Assembly: GCA_026410415.1 (NCBI GenBank)
Contig: JAPMLR010000002.1
Coordinates: 440,652 to 504,651 of the forward strand
Direction of reading: 5' to 3'
DNA length: 64,000 nt
Origin: Denitratimonas yunnanensis (SeqCode)
GTDB taxonomy: Bacteria > Pseudomonadota > Gammaproteobacteria > Xanthomonadales > Xanthomonadaceae
The notes beneath the pieces were generated by a model. The model made no database searches, had not been told where the DNA came from, and was given only the letters and a program-made list of their open reading frames with translations. Below are positions 14,930 to 24,352 of this stretch, piece by piece (position 1 is the first letter of the stretch; every line of letters begins with the position of its first letter). Both the position numbers and the translations under genes were made by a program.

Positions 14930-17316
14930 CCGCGACCACGCGTCTGCTCGGTGATCCGGGGACCCCCTGCGACGACGAACGCGTGGTGTTGGCGCACCTG
15001 GATGTGCTGCTCGGGACGCCGGAAGCCGAGCGCGAGGCGGCAATCCGGGGGCTTGGCCTTTCCAGCGCCCAGCAGTCACGTCTGTGGCGTTTGCTCGATC
15101 GGCAGGCTGACGCCGAGGGATTCCTCGAAGCGCAGCCTGCGTCGACCATGCCGATACGCTCCGCGTTGCCGGGGGATGGCGACCGCATCGGCGTCTATCG
15201 CATCGAGCGACCGATCAGTGCGGGCGGAATGGGGGTGGTCTACCTGGCCTGGCGTGACGATGGACTGTATCGCCAGCGTGTCGCGATCAAGCTGGTCCAG
15301 CCTTCGCATCTGCTGCTCGATCCGGCACGACGCCAAGGACTCCTGACCCATTTCGAGGAAGAGCGCGCCATCCTCGCGCAGCTCCAGCATCCCAACATCG
15401 TTCGCATCCTCGATGGCGGGCAGACCGACCAGGGGTTGCCGTATCTGGTGATGGAGTTCGTCGATGGCGTGGACCTGATGCAGTTCTGCCGGGAGAGGAA
15501 GCTCGACGTGGCGGCGCGCCTGCAGCTGTTCTGCCACGTCTGCGATGCCGTCCAGGAAGCGCACCGCCACCTGATCGTGCACCGCGATCTCAAGCCCGGC
15601 AACGTTTTGGTGGATGAGCATGCAGTCCCTCATCTGCTGGATTTCGGCATTGCCAAGCTGCTTGATCCATTGCGTCCGGAAGATGCCGATGGTCAGACCC
15701 AGGCGACGGTGCTCGGTGCGATGACACCGGCCTACGCCAGCCCCGAACAACTCCGCCGACGTCCGCTGACCACGCGTTCGGACATCTATTCCCTCGGCGT
15801 GATGCTGTACCAGATGCTCACCGGCAAGCGGCCCTACGACACCGACGCCCTCAGTCCGGCCGAAATCGAGCGTGCTGTCTGCAATACCGAGCCGCCGCCG
15901 CTTTCGCGTGTCCTGCATGACGAGGACGCAGATCCTGGGTATGCCCACATGCCGCGGGGCTTGCCGCAGGATCTGGAGCGCATCGTCGCCAAGGCGCTGC
16001 ACAAGGAGCCCGGACGCCGCTACGGTTCGGCCCAGGAGCTGGCGGATGACCTGCGCCGTCACATTGCAGGCTTGCCGGTGCTGGCCCAGCCGGATACCTG
16101 GAGCTACCGCGTTTCCAAGTTCATCGGACGCCATCGTGTCGCCAGCCTGATGGTCGGGGCGGCGCTGTCACTGATCCTGACTGCCTCCGCCTTGGCCTTG
16201 TATCAAGCCCACAAGGCACGACTGGCGGCGGCCGAGGCGGGCGAGATCAATACCTTTCTTCTCGAAGTGCTGAACCAGTCCAACATCGACCATATGGGTG
16301 CGGAAGTGCAGCTGGGGGATGTGCTGGAAGCGGCGGCAAAACGGCTCGACGAGCGGTTCGGCGACCGTCCCGGCATCGCGGCCGGGATAAGGCATGCCAT
16401 CGGCAGCAGCCTGTTGAGCCTCAATCGCATCGATGCGGCACGGACGCAACTGCAGGCAGGATACGACGAGGCACGGCAGACGCTCGGGGAGCGCCACCTG
16501 CTGTCGTGGAAGCTGGCCGAGACGCTTGCCCTGGCCTGGGCGGAGCAGGACCAACCGCACGAGGCGGTCGCACTGCTGGAAAAAGTGGTGGCGCAGATGG
16601 AGGAGTCCGGTCAGGACACGTTGCCGTTCTATGTCACCGCGTGCAGCAATCTGGGTTACATCCACATGACCCGCTCCGACTATGCGGCGGCGCAACCGCA
16701 CATCGCCAAGGCGCTTTCGGCGATCGAACGACACGGTGTGGCAGTCCCCGATGACGAGTACGCCAACATCCTCGGCAACCACGCCCAGATATTGCACGAT
16801 CTGGACAGGTTGGACGAGGCGGATTCGGCCTATCGCCGCGCGGCCGCATTGCTCCAGAAGCAGTATCCGGAGGGCAGCCGCGACATCGCGATCCTGCTCA
16901 ACAACCGCGCCGTGCTGGCGAGCGACATGGGGCGGGGCGACGAGGCACTGGACTTGCTGCGCGAATCGGTCGAGATGCGCCGGCGAAGCTATCGCGGCGA
17001 TCATCCGGTGGTGGCGTTCGGCCTGGGCAACCTCGTGTTTCTGGCGACCACGCAGAACCGTCTCGATCTGGCACTTTCGGCCGCCGAAGAAGCCGCGGCC
17101 ATGGTGATGCGGTTGTACCCGGAAGCCAGAGAGGAAAAAGCAAAAGCATTGGGCGATCTCGCCCAGGTCCATCTGCGACGGGGAGAGCCGGAGCCGGCCC
17201 GCGAGGCGCTCGGCAGCGCCAACGCCATGCTGGCCGAGCTGTCCAGTCCCTCCCGATCCATCCGCGAGTATCTGCAGGCGCTGGCGGAGCAGTTGGACGC
17301 GATGCCGGCGCCGTGA
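14926..17316 (+). CDS. membrane Ser/Thr protein kinase with C-terminal TPR domain (first of two)
   Basis: 796 residues from the ATG overlapping the sigma stop. A helical N-terminal region (1-75) precedes the kinase domain (about 88-380): glycine loop ISAGGMGVVY, K122 (VAIKL), catalytic HRDLKPGN at 219-226, DFG at 239-241, APE-like SPEQ. One membrane segment lies at about 405-425. The remaining 370 residues are TPR-like helical pairs (repeats near EAVALLEKVVAQMEESG, YAAAQPHIAKAL, DEADSAYRRAAALLQ, ALDLLRESVEMRR), predicted to face the periplasm. All catalytic residues are intact. Translational coupling to the ECF sigma gene suggests sigma is a substrate or output. Confidence 0.9.
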   Translation: MTATTRLLGDPGTPCDDERVVLAHLDVLLGTPEAEREAAIRGLGLSSAQQSRLWRLLDRQADAEGFLEAQPASTMPIRSALPGDGDRIGVYRIERPISAGGMGVVYLAWRDDGLYRQRVAIKLVQPSHLLLDPARRQGLLTHFEEERAILAQLQHPNIVRILDGGQTDQGLPYLVMEFVDGVDLMQFCRERKLDVAARLQLFCHVCDAVQEAHRHLIVHRDLKPGNVLVDEHAVPHLLDFGIAKLLDPLRPEDADGQTQATVLGAMTPAYASPEQLRRRPLTTRSDIYSLGVMLYQMLTGKRPYDTDALSPAEIERAVCNTEPPPLSRVLHDEDADPGYAHMPRGLPQDLERIVAKALHKEPGRRYGSAQELADDLRRHIAGLPVLAQPDTWSYRVSKFIGRHRVASLMVGAALSLILTASALALYQAHKARLAAAEAGEINTFLLEVLNQSNIDHMGAEVQLGDVLEAAAKRLDERFGDRPGIAAGIRHAIGSSLLSLNRIDAARTQLQAGYDEARQTLGERHLLSWKLAETLALAWAEQDQPHEAVALLEKVVAQMEESGQDTLPFYVTACSNLGYIHMTRSDYAAAQPHIAKALSAIERHGVAVPDDEYANILGNHAQILHDLDRLDEADSAYRRAAALLQKQYPEGSRDIAILLNNRAVLASDMGRGDEALDLLRESVEMRRRSYRGDHPVVAFGLGNLVFLATTQNRLDLALSAAEEAAAMVMRLYPEAREEKAKALGDLAQVHLRRGEPEPAREALGSANAMLAELSSPSRSIREYLQALAEQLDAMPAP

Positions 17317-17413
17317 TCGCGCTTCATGCCGGTGCGTGCGAGCCGAAAACGCGCGGAATTGCGCCTTGCTGTGTCATAGGCCGCCTTCGTCGCGGCGCCA
17401 CCCGTATCCGATC

Positions 17414-19792
17414 ATGACCCAGAGTGTGGACGTCGCCGTGTTGAGCCTGTTCGAGCAGGCGCAGGCGCAGCCTGAAACGGAGCGTGATGCCTGGCTGGCG
17501 CGCCAGCCCGCCGCGCCTGCGGTACGCGACGGCGTGCGGCGCCTGCTTGATGCCGAACGCCAGGTCGGCGACTTCCTCGATACCGTCGTCGCGGCTCCCG
17601 GCGCGTTCGATCCGGGGCCGGCGTTCCCGAATGTCGGCGACCGTCTCGGCAGTTACGAACTGCTGCGCCCGCTCGCCGCCGGCGGCATGGGCGTGGTCTA
17701 CCTCGGGCGGCGCGCCGACGACGTGTACCGGCAGGACGTGGCGATCAAGCTGATCCGTTCGATCCATCTGCACGGCGATCCGAAAGCGCGCGCCGCGCTG
17801 ATCGCGCGGTTCGAGACCGAGCGTGCCATCCTCGCCCAGCTCCAGCACCCCAACATCGCGCGCATCCTCGATGGCGGCCGCACCGCGTCGGGCGTGCCGT
17901 ACCTGGTCATGGATCACGTCGATGGCGTGCCGCTGACCGATCACTGCCGCCAGCACCGCCTCGACGTGCGCGCCCGGCTGGCGCTGTTGTGCAAAGTCTG
18001 CGACGGCGTGCAGGAGGCCCACCGCCATCTGATCGTGCACCGCGACATCAAACCCGACAACATCCTCGTCACCGCCGCCGGCGAGCCGCGCTTGATCGAC
18101 TTCGGCATCGCGCGCGAGCTCGCGGATGAACCGGATGCGCAAAGCAGCGGCACCACGCTGTATTCGGCGATGACACCTGCTTACGCCAGCCCCGAACAGG
18201 TCAGGCATCAGCCGTTGACCACGAGTTCGGATGTGTACTCGCTCGGCATCGTGCTGTACCAGTTGATCGCGGGGCGGCGACCGTACGAACTGGCCGGCCT
18301 GAGTGCCGCCGACGTCGAACGGGCCGTCTGTCACGCCGAGCCTTTGCCGCTGCGACGAAGCTTGCGCGAGGCCGAACTGGATACCGCAGAGCGCCAGCGC
18401 CGCATTGCGCAGGTCGGCCCCGATCTGGAGCGCATCGTGGCCAAGGCGCTGCACAAGGCACCGGAGCGGCGCTATCGCTCGGCCGAGGCGCTTGCCGATG
18501 ATTTGCGGCGCTATCTGGAGGGCCGCCCGGTGCTCGCCCATCCGGATTCGGCGTGGTACCGCGCGAGCAAGTTCGTGCGGCGCCACCGGCTTGGCGTCGG
18601 TCTTGCGGCGCTGGCGCTGTGCAGCGTGCTGGTGGCCGCCGGCGTCGCGCTGCACCAGGCCGCGAGCGCGCGCCGCGCCGCGGACGATGCGACCCGCGCA
18701 AATGCTTTCCTCGTCGATGTCCTGAACCTGTCCGACCCGTACAACACCGGCGGCGAACTGACCCTCGGCGAGGCCATGCAGCGCGCCTACGAACTGGTCG
18801 ACGAACGCTTTGCCGATCGCCCGGAACTGGCCGCCGACCTGCGCCTGACCCTGGCTGAAGGCCTGTTGCGGCGGGGACGTTCCCAGGAAGCGGCGGCGCA
18901 ACTGGAGCGCGCTGCGGTGGACAACGAAACCCTGTTCGGCGCCGGTTCCTGGCGCAGCGTGCAGGCGATGGTGTCGCTCGCCGCGCTGCGCCGCGATCAG
19001 GGCCGCTACGCCGAGGCCGAGCAGCTCTACCGGGACGCACTGTCCCGCATCGAAAGCGGCGACTGGCGCGACGATGCGTTGCATTCGCGCACGCTCAACG
19101 ATCTTGGCCTGCTGTATCTGGTACTGGAAAACCACGCCGCCGCGGACCGTTTCCTGCGCCGCGCGGTCGACGTGGATGCGCAGGCGATGCCGCCCGCCGC
19201 CGACGCCATCCGCGCCCAGACCCTCGCCAACCTGGCCCAGGCCGCACGCGGGCTGGGCGACTACGAACGCGCCGAAACGCTCTACGCAAAGGCGCAGGCC
19301 ATCTTCGAGGCCGAGCACCCCGATGGCAGCCCGCAGATCGCCGTGGTGCTCAACAACCGCGCCAACCTCGCGCGCCACCGCGATCGCCATGAAGAAGCGC
19401 TGGAACTGCAACGACGCGCAGTGGAGATGCACCGCAAATCCTATTCCGGCGATCACGTCATGCTGCTGGTGCCTACCGTCAACCTCGCCCGCCAGTACGT
19501 CGATCTGGACCGTGCCGACGAAGCAATGCCGTATGCCGAGGCGGCCGAGGCGATGGCGCAACGGCTGTATCCGGACACGCCGCACCTCTACCGTGTACAG
19601 GCCATCGCGGCGCTGGCCGATACCCAGCGCGCGTTGCGCCGCTTCGATGAGGCCGATGCCACCCTGCTCCGCGTCGAGCAGATGCTGCCGCAGGCCGAGA
19701 TATCCGGGCGCACGGTCGAATACGTGGACATCGTGCGTTCGGACCTGTGCGAAGCCGCGCCCACGCTGCGCGGCTGCTCGGCAGTGCGATAA
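17414..19792 (+). CDS. membrane Ser/Thr protein kinase with C-terminal TPR domain (second of two)
   Basis: 792 residues from ATG 17414 (MTQSVDVAVLSLFEQ); the frame is open further upstream but has no family character. Same plan as the preceding kinase: N-terminal helical region, kinase domain at about 80-370 with AAGGMGVVY, K112 (VAIKL), HRDIKPDN at 209-216, DFG at 229-231, a membrane segment at about 396-415, and a TPR-rich C-terminus ending in two cysteines (DLCEAAPTLRGCSAV). The two proteins match along their whole length (for example FETERAILAQLQHPNI and EAHRHLIVHRD), so this is a tandem duplication that has diverged mainly in the TPR sensor part. It lies 97 bases after its paralogue and 7 bases before ubiE. 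Confidence 0.9.
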   Translation: MTQSVDVAVLSLFEQAQAQPETERDAWLARQPAAPAVRDGVRRLLDAERQVGDFLDTVVAAPGAFDPGPAFPNVGDRLGSYELLRPLAAGGMGVVYLGRRADDVYRQDVAIKLIRSIHLHGDPKARAALIARFETERAILAQLQHPNIARILDGGRTASGVPYLVMDHVDGVPLTDHCRQHRLDVRARLALLCKVCDGVQEAHRHLIVHRDIKPDNILVTAAGEPRLIDFGIARELADEPDAQSSGTTLYSAMTPAYASPEQVRHQPLTTSSDVYSLGIVLYQLIAGRRPYELAGLSAADVERAVCHAEPLPLRRSLREAELDTAERQRRIAQVGPDLERIVAKALHKAPERRYRSAEALADDLRRYLEGRPVLAHPDSAWYRASKFVRRHRLGVGLAALALCSVLVAAGVALHQAASARRAADDATRANAFLVDVLNLSDPYNTGGELTLGEAMQRAYELVDERFADRPELAADLRLTLAEGLLRRGRSQEAAAQLERAAVDNETLFGAGSWRSVQAMVSLAALRRDQGRYAEAEQLYRDALSRIESGDWRDDALHSRTLNDLGLLYLVLENHAAADRFLRRAVDVDAQAMPPAADAIRAQTLANLAQAARGLGDYERAETLYAKAQAIFEAEHPDGSPQIAVVLNNRANLARHRDRHEEALELQRRAVEMHRKSYSGDHVMLLVPTVNLARQYVDLDRADEAMPYAEAAEAMAQRLYPDTPHLYRVQAIAALADTQRALRRFDEADATLLRVEQMLPQAEISGRTVEYVDIVRSDLCEAAPTLRGCSAVR

Positions 19793-19799
19793 TCCCTGC

Positions 19800-20582
19800 A
19801 TGAACGAAAAGAACGCTCCCGAGATTCCCGCTTCTTCCGCGCCCGCGACCACCCACTTCGGCTTCCGCGACGTTCCCGTCGGGGAAAAGCGCAAGCTCGT
19901 CGGCGAAGTCTTCAGCTCGGTCGCCGGCAAGTACGACCTGATGAACGATCTGATGTCGCTGGGCATCCATCGCATCTGGAAGCGCTACTTCGTCGCCACC
20001 TCCGGGGTGAAGCGCGGCGATCGCGTGTTGGATCTGGCCGGCGGCACCGGCGACATCGCCGCCCTGCTGCATCCGCACGTGGGCGACACGGGCGAGGTCG
20101 TGGTCGGGGACATCAACGCCGACATGCTGCGCGTGGGGCGCGACCGTCTGATCGACCGCGGCCTCGTGCGCGGCCTCGAATGGACCCAGATGGATGCCGA
20201 AGCGCTGCCGTTTCCCGATGGCCACTTCGATCTGGTCACCATCGCGTTCGGCCTGCGCAACGTCACCGACAAGCAGCAGGCGCTCAACGAGATGTTCCGC
20301 GTGCTCAAGACCGGCGGACGCGCACTGGTACTGGAGTTTTCCGAAGTGAAGCCGGCGTGGTTCCGGCCGATCTACGACTTCCACTCGTTCAAGGTGCTGC
20401 CGAAGCTGGGCTCGCTGTTCGCCGGCGACGCTGCTTCTTACCAGTATCTCGCCGAATCCATCCGCAAGCACCCGCCGCAGGACGAACTGCGCGCGATGAT
20501 GGAAAAAGCCGGCTTCGCGCGTTGCGACTACCGCAATCTCAGCGGCGGCATCTGCGCCATCCACAGCGGCTACCGGGTTTGA
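19800..20582 (+). CDS. ubiE: bifunctional demethylmenaquinone/2-polyprenyl-benzoquinol C-methyltransferase
   Basis: 260 residues. SAM-binding LDLAGGTGDIAALL at about 78-91, the family signatures FGFRDVPVGEKRKLVGEVF and YDLMNDLMSLGIHRIWK, then AFGLRNVTD and GGRALVLEFSEV, and the usual C-terminus GGICAIHSGYRV. It carries out the C-methylation step of ubiquinone (and menaquinone, if made) synthesis. It starts 7 bases after the second kinase gene and so may be co-transcribed with it. Confidence 0.95.
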   Translation: MNEKNAPEIPASSAPATTHFGFRDVPVGEKRKLVGEVFSSVAGKYDLMNDLMSLGIHRIWKRYFVATSGVKRGDRVLDLAGGTGDIAALLHPHVGDTGEVVVGDINADMLRVGRDRLIDRGLVRGLEWTQMDAEALPFPDGHFDLVTIAFGLRNVTDKQQALNEMFRVLKTGGRALVLEFSEVKPAWFRPIYDFHSFKVLPKLGSLFAGDAASYQYLAESIRKHPPQDELRAMMEKAGFARCDYRNLSGGICAIHSGYRV

Positions 20583-20604
20583 TCCGACGCGTTCGGAGCG
20601 CCAG

Positions 20605-21894
20605 ATGAAGGTTCTGGTCACCGGCGCCTACGGCTTCATCGGTGCATACGTCGTGGCCGCCTTGTTGCGCACTGGACACGAGCCCGTCGCGGCGGTGCGT
20701 GCATCGCGCGTCGGCACGGCATTGCCGGGCATCGCCAGTATCGAGTGCGATTTCGCCCGAGATACCGATCCGGCGGTCTGGCGGCCGCGCTTGCAAGGCA
20801 TCGACGCGGTGGTGAACTGCGCCGGCATCCTGCGCGAAAGCGGCGCGGCCACGTTCGAGAAAGTGCACGAAACCGTACCGGCGGCGCTCTTCGCTGCCTG
20901 CGCCGAGACGGGCGTGAAGCGCATCGTGCAGATCTCCGCGCTGGGCGATCCGGCCGATGGGGAATTCATCGCTTCCAAACATCGCGGCGATGCGCGTCTG
21001 CTCGCATCCGGTGTTGCCGCCGTGGTGTTGCGCCCGTCGGTGGTCTATTCCACGCGCGGTTCCTACGGCGGCACCACGCTGCTGCGTGGTCTGGCGGCAT
21101 TGCCGCTCATTCCCTTGCCAGGCAATGGCGCACAACACCTGCAACCACTGGATGCCGACGACCTGGCGCACGCGGTGCTGGCCGCACTGGAACGCGACGA
21201 AGCGGTGGGCCAGATCCTGCCGTTGGGCGGTCCGCAGGCGTTGACCTTGCGCGAATATCTGGCGCTGTGGCGGCGCTGGCTCGGGTTGGGCGAAACGCGT
21301 TTCATCACGACCCCGAAACCGCTGGCGCGCATCGGCGCATGGCTGGGCGAAACGCTCGGGCGCGGCCCGCTCGGCATGACGATGTGGCGGATGCTGGAAC
21401 GCGGCAATGTGTTGAACACCGACGATGCCGAACGCGCCGCTGCCGCGCTGGGCTGGACCTCGAGGCGCATGGATGCGGTACTGGCGCAGGCGCCGGCCAG
21501 CAGTGCCGATCGCTGGCAGGCGCGCAGCGTATTCCTGCAACCGTTGTTGCGCGTGGTGCTGGCGCTGACCTTCATTGCCTCGGGCATCGTCGGTTTCGCG
21601 TTGCCGGCAGAACAGGTCGCGGCGCTGTTCGCGCAAAGCTCCTTTCCCGCCGCATGGGCGCCGGCGTTGGGGCTGACCGGCAGCGTGGCCGATATCGTGC
21701 TCGGTGCCTGGCTGCTTTCCGGCCGCGCGCCACGTGCCGCGCTGGCGGCAATGGCCTTGCTGGTGCTCGGCTACAGCGGGTTCATCGGCCTGCTGCTGCC
21801 GCAGGCATGGCTCGATCCCTTCGGCGGCCTGCTGAAGAACGGCCTCGTGCTGGTCGCCATCGCTTTTGCCGCAGCCGGTACGGAGCGCGAGTAA
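20605..21894 (+). CDS. NAD(P)-binding SDR domain fused to a DoxX-like membrane domain
   Basis: 429 residues. The first 290 are an atypical SDR/NmrA-like domain: dinucleotide loop VTGAYGFIGAYV, then VVNCAGIL, and a YSTRGSYGG stretch instead of the classical YxxxK. From about 310 to 425 there are four membrane segments of the DoxX-like type (LRVVLALTFIASGIVGFALP, SVADIVLGAWLLSG, AALAAMALLVLGYSGFIGLL, NGLVLVAIAFAAAG). The stop overlaps the start of a DUF2269 membrane protein (TAATG), so the two form one unit. A membrane-tethered oxidoreductase is likely; the substrate is unknown. Confidence 0.8.
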   Translation: MKVLVTGAYGFIGAYVVAALLRTGHEPVAAVRASRVGTALPGIASIECDFARDTDPAVWRPRLQGIDAVVNCAGILRESGAATFEKVHETVPAALFAACAETGVKRIVQISALGDPADGEFIASKHRGDARLLASGVAAVVLRPSVVYSTRGSYGGTTLLRGLAALPLIPLPGNGAQHLQPLDADDLAHAVLAALERDEAVGQILPLGGPQALTLREYLALWRRWLGLGETRFITTPKPLARIGAWLGETLGRGPLGMTMWRMLERGNVLNTDDAERAAAALGWTSRRMDAVLAQAPASSADRWQARSVFLQPLLRVVLALTFIASGIVGFALPAEQVAALFAQSSFPAAWAPALGLTGSVADIVLGAWLLSGRAPRAALAAMALLVLGYSGFIGLLLPQAWLDPFGGLLKNGLVLVAIAFAAAGTERE

Positions 21895-22358
21895 TGGACT
21901 ACTTCACCCTCAAGACGATCCACATTCTTTCCTCCACCGTGCTGTTCGGCACCGGTCTGGGCACGGCGTTCTTCATGTGGATGGCGCACCGTCGCGGCGA
22001 TGTTGCCGGCATCGCCATCACCTCGCGCCATGTGGTGCTGGCCGACTGGCTGTTCACCACGCCGGCGATCATCGTGCAGCCGCTGACCGGCTTCTGGCTG
22101 ATCCAGCTCATGGGCCTGCCGTGGACGATGACCTGGCTGTGGCTCTCGCTCGCGCTGTACCTGCTGGCCGGCGCCTGCTGGCTGCCGGTGGTCGCGATCC
22201 AGTACCGCGTCCGCGCCCTGGCCGACACCGCGTACCGCACCGGAACCCCGCTGCCGGCCGCCTACTTCCGCCTGATGCGCTGGTGGTTCGCGCTCGGCTG
22301 GCCGGCGTTTCTCGCCCTGGTGCTGGTGTTCTGGCTGATGGTGCACAAGCCGTTCTGA
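21894..22358 (+). CDS. DUF2269-family integral membrane protein
   Basis: 154 residues with four predicted membrane helices (about 5-25, 48-68, 78-98, 130-150). The N-terminal TLKTIHILSSTVLFGTGLGTAFFMW has a histidine in the first helix and the fold order of DUF2269. Its ATG overlaps the stop of the SDR-DoxX gene. A partner of that protein is the natural reading; heme or redox function is only suspected from the conserved helix histidine. Confidence 0.78.
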   Translation: MDYFTLKTIHILSSTVLFGTGLGTAFFMWMAHRRGDVAGIAITSRHVVLADWLFTTPAIIVQPLTGFWLIQLMGLPWTMTWLWLSLALYLLAGACWLPVVAIQYRVRALADTAYRTGTPLPAAYFRLMRWWFALGWPAFLALVLVFWLMVHKPF

Positions 22359-22457
22359 CATCGCCGCAGGAATCGCCTGTTTGATGCGGTGTGCTACGGT
22401 CGAGTGCCGGCACTGAACGGAGGCCTGTAGACTCGGTATTCCCGTTCCACTTTCCGT

Positions 22458-24323
22458 ATGAGACCTGCAATGCGTATCTTCACTGCCCTTTTACTGGTCG
22501 CCTTCGCGACGCTTGCGAGTGCCCAGGGATCTCCCCGTGATGTGCACTCTTACGCCCAGCCCGACAAGGTCGTGATCCGCGACATGGGGCTGGACTTGCA
22601 TGTGGATTTCGGGAAAAAGCAGTTGCGTGGGCGCGTGGATCTGGCGCTGGAGTGGATCGATCCGAGCGCACGCGAGCTGGTGCTCGACAGCCGCGACCTG
22701 AGCATCGAGAAGGTCACGGGCAAGCGTGCCGACGGGCGCTGGTTCAGGCTCGAACACACGCTGGGCGAGCGCGACCCGTATCTGGGACAGAAGCTGACGA
22801 TCTCCATGCGTCAGCCCTACGACAGCGTGCGCATCCGCTATGCGACCTCGCCCGGGGCCTCCGGCCTGCAGTGGTTGGAGCCGTCGATGACCGCGGGCAA
22901 AACCCACCCGTTCATGTTCAGCCAGAGTCAGGCGATCCATGCGCGCAGTTGGGTGCCGCTGCAGGACACGCCGTCGGTGCGTTACACCTACAGCGCGCGC
23001 CTGCGCACGGATCCGTCGCTGATGGCGTTGATGAGCGCGGACAATCCGCCCAACGAGCCTCGCGACGGGGATTACGTGTTCCGCATGCGCCAGCCGATTC
23101 CGTCGTACCTGATGGCGATCGCGGCCGGTGATCTGGTGTTCCGTCCGATCTCCGAGCGCAGCGGCGTGTGGGCTGAACCGGCCACGGTCGATGCCGCGCA
23201 CGCGGAGTTCATCGACACCGAGAAGATGATCGCCGTCACCGAGTCGTTGTATGGCCCCTATCGCTGGGAGCGTTACGACCTGTTGATCCTGCCGCCGTCA
23301 TTCCCGTTCGGTGGTATGGAAAACCCGCGCTTGTCGTTCATCACGCCGACGGTGATCGTGGGCGACAAGTCGCTGGTGGCGCTGATCGCGCACGAGCTGG
23401 CGCATTCGTGGTCGGGCAATCTGGTGACCAATGCCAGCTGGAACGACATGTGGCTGAACGAGGGTTTCACCAGTTACGTCGAGAACCGCATCATCGAGGC
23501 GGTGTACGGCGACGAACAGGCCGCGATGGAGCGCGTCATCAGTCAGGCCGGGCTGCAGCGTGAAATCAAGGGCATGAGCAAGGCCGCGCAGGTGCTGGCA
23601 CCGCGCCCGGTGCCAGGCTCCGATCCGGACGAGTCGCTCAGTGCGGTGGCCTACGACAAGGGCGCGTGGTTTCTCGGTTTCCTCGAACAGCGTTTCGGTC
23701 GAGAGGCGTTTGATGCCTTCCTGCGCGGTTATTTCGATCACTTCGCGTTCCAGAGCATTACCACGGAGCAGTTTGTTTCCTACTTCAACGAAAACCTGTC
23801 GAGCCGGTTCCCGAACGCGATCACGGCCAAGGAGCTGGATGCATGGCTGTACCAGCCGGGCATTCCGGCCAGCGCGGTGGCGACGGTATCCGAGCGCTTC
23901 ATGGTGGTGGACGCGGCGCGCAAGCAATGGCAGGAAGGACGCATTGCGGCTGAGGACATCGATACGCGTGGCTGGATCACGCAGGATTGGGTGCGCTTCC
24001 TCGAGGAGCTGCCGAACAAGCTGTCCAACGAGAAGCTGGTGGAACTGGATACGGCCTTCCAGTTCACCTCCTCGCAGAACGGCGAAATGCTCATGCGCTG
24101 GTTCCCGCTGACGGTGCGTAGTGGCTACTTCGAGGCGCGCCCCGCGATGGCCGAGTTCCTCCAGCGCGTGGGCCGTCGCAAGTACGTGTTGCCGGTGTAC
24201 CAGGCGTTGGCCGCCACCAAGGAAGGTCGCGAGTTCGCCCGCGAGGTGTTTGCGCAGGCTCGTCCCGGGTATCACCCGATCACCACCACTTCCGTGGAGG
24301 TGGTATTGGGTGACAAAAAGTAG
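22458..24323 (+). CDS. secreted M1-family aminopeptidase (leukotriene A4 hydrolase-like)
   Basis: 621 residues; signal peptide to about residue 22 (TLASA-QG). Start at 22458 or at the in-frame ATG 22470 (MRIFTALLL), which gives the neater signal peptide. Substrate motif GGMEN at 285-289, zinc site HELAH at 312-316 followed by E335 (LNEGFTSY), and a C-terminal helical domain of the LTA4H type (RRKYVLPVYQALAATKEG). The enzyme should cleave N-terminal residues from peptides in the periplasm or outside. It stands alone, 99 bases after the DUF2269 gene and 29 before the hydrolase. Confidence 0.9.
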   Translation: MRPAMRIFTALLLVAFATLASAQGSPRDVHSYAQPDKVVIRDMGLDLHVDFGKKQLRGRVDLALEWIDPSARELVLDSRDLSIEKVTGKRADGRWFRLEHTLGERDPYLGQKLTISMRQPYDSVRIRYATSPGASGLQWLEPSMTAGKTHPFMFSQSQAIHARSWVPLQDTPSVRYTYSARLRTDPSLMALMSADNPPNEPRDGDYVFRMRQPIPSYLMAIAAGDLVFRPISERSGVWAEPATVDAAHAEFIDTEKMIAVTESLYGPYRWERYDLLILPPSFPFGGMENPRLSFITPTVIVGDKSLVALIAHELAHSWSGNLVTNASWNDMWLNEGFTSYVENRIIEAVYGDEQAAMERVISQAGLQREIKGMSKAAQVLAPRPVPGSDPDESLSAVAYDKGAWFLGFLEQRFGREAFDAFLRGYFDHFAFQSITTEQFVSYFNENLSSRFPNAITAKELDAWLYQPGIPASAVATVSERFMVVDAARKQWQEGRIAAEDIDTRGWITQDWVRFLEELPNKLSNEKLVELDTAFQFTSSQNGEMLMRWFPLTVRSGYFEARPAMAEFLQRVGRRKYVLPVYQALAATKEGREFAREVFAQARPGYHPITTTSVEVVLGDKK

Positions 24324-24352
24324 GCCGCGCGCTCTTGTAACGTGGGAACGCC

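Noticed and set aside
17324..19975. 883-codon open frame antisense to the second kinase
   Set aside because: Same reason; the plus strand holds an intact kinase with all catalytic motifs.
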